From Undibacterium sp. (GTDB taxonomy: Bacteria > Pseudomonadota > Gammaproteobacteria > Burkholderiales > Burkholderiaceae_D), in NCBI GenBank assembly GCA_030645915.1, contig JAUSNO010000038.1, forward strand, positions 124,001-188,000: DNA of 64,000 nt, given 5' to 3'. The translations under genes and the position numbers were made by a program. Positions 58,535-64,000 of the stretch are shown here, one piece after another; positions within the stretch are counted from its first letter, which is position 1, and the number at the start of each line of letters is the position of its first letter. The notes beneath the pieces were generated by a model that ran no database searches, was not told the DNA's origin, and saw nothing but the letters and a program-made list of their open reading frames with translations.

Positions 58535-61096
58535 ATGACTACGACAGCACTTCCCGCGCTCGCATTCAAGCAAGAATTGAAGTCCGCACAGCAACTTATT
58601 ATCGCTGCGTTCAGAGAAAACAATAAAGCGGAACAGTTGCTGCATAACTTGTGCCGCTGCGTCGATGGCGTATTAGTCAAAATTTGGAAACAGTTTAATT
58701 TTCCGAAGCAAATGACTTTGATAGCGGTCGGTGGATACGGGCGGGGCGAGCTATTTCCGCATTCAGATGTCGACGTACTCATTTTATTATCTGAACGACC
58801 CGATGCACAGCTGCGTGAAAAACTGGAAAGTTTAGTCCAGATTTTCTGGGATATCGGCCTCGATATTGGCCATAGCATTCGCACGGTAGACGAATGCATG
58901 GAAGAAGCACTCGCTGATATTACAGTCAAAACCAGTCTGCTCGAAGCACGCCTACTCACCGGGAGCAGGATTCTCTTTCGTCAAATGCAGGAACGCTATG
59001 ACGAAAGCATGAATCCTCAGCATTTTTTTCAGGCAAAGCTTCTTGAATTGCAGCAGCGTCATGTCAAATATGAAGACACGCCTTATAGCCTCGAACCGAA
59101 CTGCAAGGAAAGCCCAGGTGGTCTAAGGGATTTACAAGTAATTCTTTGGGTAGCCAAAGCTGCCAAACTGGGAAATTCCTGGAAAGAGCTCGCGACCCGC
59201 GGGCTAATCACCACGACAGAAGCGCATCAGCTAAAACGCAATGAGCGCGCGTTCAAGGATATTCGTATCCGCTTGCACATCCACACAGGGCGACGCGAGG
59301 ATCGGTTGATTTTTGATGTGCAGACACAGATAGCAGAGACTTTCGGCTTCAAAACCACTGAGTCGCGGCGTGCCAGCGAATACCTGATGCAACGTTATTA
59401 CTGGGCTGCCAAGGCGGTTACCCAGTTAAATACAATTCTATTGCAAAATATTGAAGCCACTTTATTTCCGCAATCATCCGCACCGCAACCGATCAATGAA
59501 CGCTTTAATGAAGTCAATGGTTTCATTGACATCGCCAATGACGACGTATTTACAGCAACGCCGTCGGCCATGCTGGAAGTTTTTTTGCTCCTTGCACAGC
59601 ATACAAAGTTAAAAGACATGACCGCCCGGACATTGCGGGCGCTTTGGCATGCACGTTTTCTGATTGACGCTGGATTTCGTCATGACATTTTTAATCGGGC
59701 GCTCTTTTTACAAATAATTCAGGCACCACAAGGCATTACGCATGCCCTGCGCCACATGAACCAGATGAGTATTCTGGGGCGCTATTTACCCAATTTTCGC
59801 CGGATTATCGGCCAGATGCAGCACGACCTGTTCCACGCCTATACAGTTGATCAGCATATTTTGCTGGTAGTACGCAATTTGCGCCGGTTCACGATGACAG
59901 AGCATGCGCACGAATATCCATTTTGCAGTCAATTGATGGCAAACTTCACGCAACCGTGGGTGCTATACATCGCCGCATTGTTCCATGACATTGCAAAGGG
60001 GCGCGGCGGCGACCATTCAACACTGGGAATGAATGACGCTAAAAAGTTTTGCCATGATCATGGCATCTCTAAAGCGAATTCAGAATTAATTGTTTTTCTA
60101 GTGCAAAATCATTTGACCATGTCACATGTTGCACAAAAACAAGATCTATCTGATCCGGATGTCGTGCAATCGTTTGCCAATCTTGTTAAGGACGAACGCC
60201 ACTTGACCGCATTGTATTTGCTGACAGTCTCTGACATTCGCGGCACCAGTCCCAAAGTGTGGAATGCATGGAAAGGCAAATTGCTTGAGGACTTGTATCG
60301 TATTTGCTTGCGGGTGCTGGGTGGAGAAACGCCATCCAAAGATCGGGAGTTAAAGAATCGCCAGGAAGAAGCGTTAAAATCCTTACGTCTACATGGCTTA
60401 CCAAACAATGCGCATGAACGGCTATGGCAACAGCTTGATATGGCCTATTTTTTACGCCACGATGCAGCTGATATTGCCTGGCAAACAAGGGCCTTGCATG
60501 ACCGCATTGACAGTGCCGTGCCAGTCGTCAAATGCAGGCTAGCGCCGATTGGCGAAGGACTCCAGGTAGCAGTATATGTGAAAGACCAAGCGGATTTATT
60601 TGCCCGCATATGCAATTATTTCGACAGTAAAAATTTCAGCATTCTGGATGCAAAAATTCACACCACTAAAGGTGGGTATGCACTCGATACTTTTTTAGTT
60701 ACTGAACCGGCGTTCTCAGCCAATTATCGCGACATTATCAATCTGATAGAGCATGAACTTTCGGATATTTTATTTAGACAGGCGCCCTTATCCCCCCCCA
60801 ATCGAGGGCGACTGTCGCGCCTATCGAGAACATTTCCAATTGTGCCTGGCGTAGATTTGCGACCAGATGAAAAAGGTCAGTTTTATTTGCTGTCCATTTC
60901 AGCAAATGACCGTAATGGCCTGCTATATGCAATTGCCAATATTCTTACCAAATACAAAATCAACCTGCATACGGCCAAAATTATGACTTTGGGCGAAAGG
61001 GTGGAAGACGTTTTCCTGGTCGATGGCGCCGCCCTGCAAAGCGGCCGCATCCAATTGCAGTTTGAAACCGATTTGCTCGATGCCTTGCGCATTTAA
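58535..61096 (+). CDS. glnD: GlnD, PII uridylyltransferase/uridylyl-removing enzyme
   Basis: An 853-aa nitrogen sensor that uridylylates PII according to glutamine. Domains in order: nucleotidyltransferase (GGYGRGELFPHSDVDVLIL), the helical middle, HD hydrolase (LFHDIAKGRGGDHSTLG), and two ACT domains near the C-terminus (first from VAVYVKDQADLFARICNYF, second from YLLSISANDRNGLLYAIANI). The ATG at 58535 has AGGA 8 nt upstream; the track start within map is rejected. Confidence 0.97.
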   Translation: MTTTALPALAFKQELKSAQQLIIAAFRENNKAEQLLHNLCRCVDGVLVKIWKQFNFPKQMTLIAVGGYGRGELFPHSDVDVLILLSERPDAQLREKLESLVQIFWDIGLDIGHSIRTVDECMEEALADITVKTSLLEARLLTGSRILFRQMQERYDESMNPQHFFQAKLLELQQRHVKYEDTPYSLEPNCKESPGGLRDLQVILWVAKAAKLGNSWKELATRGLITTTEAHQLKRNERAFKDIRIRLHIHTGRREDRLIFDVQTQIAETFGFKTTESRRASEYLMQRYYWAAKAVTQLNTILLQNIEATLFPQSSAPQPINERFNEVNGFIDIANDDVFTATPSAMLEVFLLLAQHTKLKDMTARTLRALWHARFLIDAGFRHDIFNRALFLQIIQAPQGITHALRHMNQMSILGRYLPNFRRIIGQMQHDLFHAYTVDQHILLVVRNLRRFTMTEHAHEYPFCSQLMANFTQPWVLYIAALFHDIAKGRGGDHSTLGMNDAKKFCHDHGISKANSELIVFLVQNHLTMSHVAQKQDLSDPDVVQSFANLVKDERHLTALYLLTVSDIRGTSPKVWNAWKGKLLEDLYRICLRVLGGETPSKDRELKNRQEEALKSLRLHGLPNNAHERLWQQLDMAYFLRHDAADIAWQTRALHDRIDSAVPVVKCRLAPIGEGLQVAVYVKDQADLFARICNYFDSKNFSILDAKIHTTKGGYALDTFLVTEPAFSANYRDIINLIEHELSDILFRQAPLSPPNRGRLSRLSRTFPIVPGVDLRPDEKGQFYLLSISANDRNGLLYAIANILTKYKINLHTAKIMTLGERVEDVFLVDGAALQSGRIQLQFETDLLDALRI

Positions 61097-61157
61097 TTAC
61101 TTGAGCAGCCCTCATTTTATTTACATCAGCCAACTTCACTAATTATCAACCAAGACC

Positions 61158-61904
61158 ATGACCGAATTATTGCGCCTCTCCAAAAGAATGTCCGAACTGG
61201 GACTTTGCTCACGCCGCGAAGCGGATGAATGGATAGAGCGTGGCTGGGTTCGCGTTGACGGAAAAATCGTTTCTGAACTCGGCAGCAAAGTATTCCCGCA
61301 TCAACGCGTATCGGTAGAGCGACAGGCAGCAGCCGAACAATCGAAGCGCGTCACCATCCTCATCAATAAGCCAGTCGGCTATGTCAGCGGGCAGGCAGAA
61401 GACGGCCATCAACCGGCAATCGCGCTAGTGAAAGCTGAAACTCGCTGGGGTGAAGATGATGTCAGCAATGCGTTTCATCCCACTCAGTTAAGAAGTTTGG
61501 TTCCGGCTGGACGACTCGACATTGACTCTGTTGGCTTGTTGGTATTGACGCAAGATGGTCGAATTGCCAAACACCTGATTGGCGAAGACACATCCGTAGA
61601 TAAAGAATATCTGGTACGCGTGCAATACAGCAAACCTGGACGCTTGCCTGAAAAAGATCTGCGCTTACTCAATCATGGCTTGAGTTTGGATGGGAAAAAA
61701 TTAATTCCGGCAAAAGTACGCTGGCAAAATGATGATCAATTGAATTTCATTCTGATGGAAGGAAAGAAACGCCAGATTCGTCGCATGTGTGAAATGGTTG
61801 GACTTACTGTATTGGGTCTGAAACGCGTGCGCATTGGCAAAGTCAAACTGGGTAAATTGCCTGAAGGCCAATGGCGCTACCTACGGGACGACGAACAATT
61901 TTAA
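61158..61904 (+). CDS. 23S rRNA pseudouridine synthase, RluF-like
   Basis: A 248-aa enzyme with an N-terminal S4 domain (LSKRMSELGLCSRREADEWI) and an RsuA-type catalytic domain with the Asp in GRLDIDSVGLLVLT. KRQIRRMCEMVGLTVLGLKR is the typical C-terminal motif. RluF modifies U2604 of 23S rRNA in E. coli; the RluF choice over RluB or RluE rests on general similarity and length. Confidence 0.88.
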   Translation: MTELLRLSKRMSELGLCSRREADEWIERGWVRVDGKIVSELGSKVFPHQRVSVERQAAAEQSKRVTILINKPVGYVSGQAEDGHQPAIALVKAETRWGEDDVSNAFHPTQLRSLVPAGRLDIDSVGLLVLTQDGRIAKHLIGEDTSVDKEYLVRVQYSKPGRLPEKDLRLLNHGLSLDGKKLIPAKVRWQNDDQLNFILMEGKKRQIRRMCEMVGLTVLGLKRVRIGKVKLGKLPEGQWRYLRDDEQF

Positions 61905-61919
61905 ATTCATGCGCCAGCA

Positions 61920-62003
61920 ATATACTCCCCTAAAAATATACTAAATATCTCTTATAGCGCGCATAAATAAAGCGTGATATAGAAATACTAATAGGGAGTA
62001 TAT
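61920..62003. terminator. Bidirectional inverted repeat between rluF-like gene and def
   Basis: ATATACTCCC and GGGAGTATAT are perfect 10-bp ends of an 84-nt A+T-rich segment with partial pairing inside. It fills the space between two converging genes and may end transcription from both. Confidence 0.6.
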
Positions 62004-62537
62004 CTAATCATCCTGATTTGGATCCATTTCCGGAAACAGCACTTCAGTATAACCAAATTGCGATAAATCTCTGATGCGCACGGGGTAGAGAATGCCATTT
62101 AAATGGTCACATTCATGCTGCACCACGCGCGCATGAAATCCATCGACCTCACGGCTGATTACGGCACCAAATTGATCCACGCCTTCATAACGCAATTTAC
62201 TCCAGCGCGGCACCAGACCGCGCAGACCAGGGACTGACAAACATCCCTCCCACGCTTCATCGACCTCTTCTGAAAGCGGCGTCAACACCGGATTCAACAA
62301 GACCGTCTCAGGGACATTTGGCGCGTCCGGATAACGCGGGTTGCTTTTAAATCCAAAAATGACCAGCTGAAGATTTACCCCAATTTGCGGGGCGGCTAAA
62401 CCGGCGCCATTTGCTGCGGCCATGGTTTCAAACATATCCGCGACTAATTTGGATAATTCCGGCGTATTGAATTGAGAGACTGGTTCCGCAATGCGCAACA
62501 ATCTGGCATCACCCATCTTGAGAATTTCGTGAATCAT
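62004..62537 (-). CDS. def: Peptide deformylase
   Basis: A 177-aa metalloenzyme that removes the formyl group from new proteins. The three family motifs are seen: [18 protein letters not shown] and [18 protein letters not shown] lies 6 nt before the start. A second deformylase gene is likely elsewhere, as many beta-proteobacteria keep one beside fmt. Confidence 0.96.
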   Translation of the reverse strand: MIHEILKMGDARLLRIAEPVSQFNTPELSKLVADMFETMAAANGAGLAAPQIGVNLQLVIFGFKSNPRYPDAPNVPETVLLNPVLTPLSEEVDEAWEGCLSVPGLRGLVPRWSKLRYEGVDQFGAVISREVDGFHARVVQHECDHLNGILYPVRIRDLSQFGYTEVLFPEMDPNQDD

Positions 62538-62566
62538 CGCTTACACCTCAACAAAAATCAGGAAAA

Positions 62567-63448
62567 TTAATTTATTTTTAGCGTCTGAAGATAACGGGCG
62601 AATTCTTCACCAACATCCGCGTGCTTAAGACCAAGTGCAACCGTCGCTTTTAAATAACCAAGTTTTGAACCGCAATCGTAACGCGTCGCGGCGCAACGGT
62701 AAGCATAAACGTCTTCATCTTTCAATAAAGCCGCAATACCATCCGTGAGTTGAATCTCCCCACCAGAACCCTTGCCTAATTTTTCCAGGTAAGAAAAAAT
62801 CTTACCGGATAAAATATATCGACCTGCCACGGCCAAAGTCGAAGGCGCATCTTGTGGCGCGGGTTTTTCGACGATGCCAAACATTTTATCCAGACGATCT
62901 TTATATGGCGAGCCACTGACGATACCGTACTGATTAGTGAATTCTCGCGGCACCTCTTGTACCGCAATAATACTAGCTCCCTCCTCCTGGTACCGGCGCG
63001 TCATTTGTGCAATGACGGATGGAAAGCCTGGATCAGGATCCATTAAATCATCGGCCAGCAAAACGGCAAACGGCTCATCGCCAATCACAGGGCGCGCGCA
63101 CAGAACGGCATGTCCCAAACCCAACGCAGCGGGTTGACGAATGTAAATGCAGTTGATGTTCTTGGGGATCACGTTTTGCACCAACTCCAGCAAAGCATGT
63201 TTCCCGGCAGATTCCAGCTCGCTTTCCAATTCATACGCCGTATCAAAATGGTCTTCGATCGCGCGCTTATTGCGCCCGGTAATAAAGACCATTTCTGTAA
63301 TGCCAGCTTCAACAGCCTCTTCCACCGCATATTGGATTAATGGCTTATCGACCACCGGCAACATTTCCTTTGGTTGCGCCTTGGTTGCAGGTAAAAAACG
63401 GCTACCTAAACCCGCTACTGGAAATACCGCTTTCTTAATTTTTGTCAT
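62567..63448 (-). CDS. galU: UTP-glucose-1-phosphate uridylyltransferase
   Basis: A 293-aa enzyme that makes UDP-glucose for envelope and storage sugars. The nucleotide-binding start [28 protein letters not shown], then [11 protein letters not shown] and [12 protein letters not shown] are typical of bacterial GalU. It is in line with def (30-nt gap) and ligA. Confidence 0.97.
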   Translation of the reverse strand: MTKIKKAVFPVAGLGSRFLPATKAQPKEMLPVVDKPLIQYAVEEAVEAGITEMVFITGRNKRAIEDHFDTAYELESELESAGKHALLELVQNVIPKNINCIYIRQPAALGLGHAVLCARPVIGDEPFAVLLADDLMDPDPGFPSVIAQMTRRYQEEGASIIAVQEVPREFTNQYGIVSGSPYKDRLDKMFGIVEKPAPQDAPSTLAVAGRYILSGKIFSYLEKLGKGSGGEIQLTDGIAALLKDEDVYAYRCAATRYDCGSKLGYLKATVALGLKHADVGEEFARYLQTLKIN

Positions 63449-63510
63449 TTCATTTCTATCCTATTTTGAAGAGGAATATGCCCTGCTCATTTTCATATCG
63501 GGCATTCCAT

Positions 63511-64000
<490 letters not shown>

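Overview
The window reads as chromosome of a Gram-negative betaproteobacterium of the order Burkholderiales. The gene order map/glnD divergent from rpsB-tsf-pyrH-frr-uppS-cdsA-dxr-rseP-bamA-skp-lpxD-fabZ-lpxA-lpxB is typical of that group, and the lipid A genes show an outer membrane. An Oxalobacteraceae-like host is plausible but cannot be proved from sequence alone. The metabolic content points to a facultative chemolithoautotroph that draws electrons from reduced sulfur and fixes CO2 with a red-type RuBisCO.

Region 1 (1-12.5 kb, mostly minus strand) is a thiosulfate-oxidising Sox locus. The core runs soxC-soxD-soxY-soxZ-soxA-soxX-soxB. It continues with a signal-peptide HbpS/GlcG-type haem-binding protein, a thioredoxin-like protein, a FadL-type outer membrane channel, a SoxH-like metallo-hydrolase, a DsrE-like protein and a c-type cytochrome cut by the window edge. 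A DUF302 lipoprotein gene diverges from soxC, and an ArsR-type SoxR-like regulator follows. A 101-nt palindromic element lies between those two.

Region 2 (12.7-23.6 kb) is a complete-looking cbb operon on the minus strand: cbbL-cbbS-cbbX-cbbY-cbbF-cbbP-cbbT-cbbZ-cbbA, with cbbR divergent. Two of its proteins, CbbX and FBPase, carry in-frame 9-bp tandem repeats.

Region 3 (23.6-35.5 kb) is mixed: DUF445 membrane protein, maltose-type acetyltransferase, DEAD-box helicase, AI-2E family permease, PLD-type phosphatidylserine synthase, a 1357-aa Pls/PosA-like synthetase with its own phosphopantetheinyl transferase, and two small unknown proteins.

Region 4 (35.5-41.3 kb) is an SOS mutagenesis cassette imuA-imuB-dnaE2, preceded by two LexA-like boxes and interrupted by a 23-bp perfect inverted repeat.

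Region 5 (41.3-64 kb) is core housekeeping: a TonB-C-like lipoprotein, an ankyrin protein, tatD, the lipid A/envelope/translation block, map, glnD, an RluF-like pseudouridine synthase, def, galU and the 3' part of ligA. I found no tRNA, rRNA, CRISPR array or complete insertion sequence.
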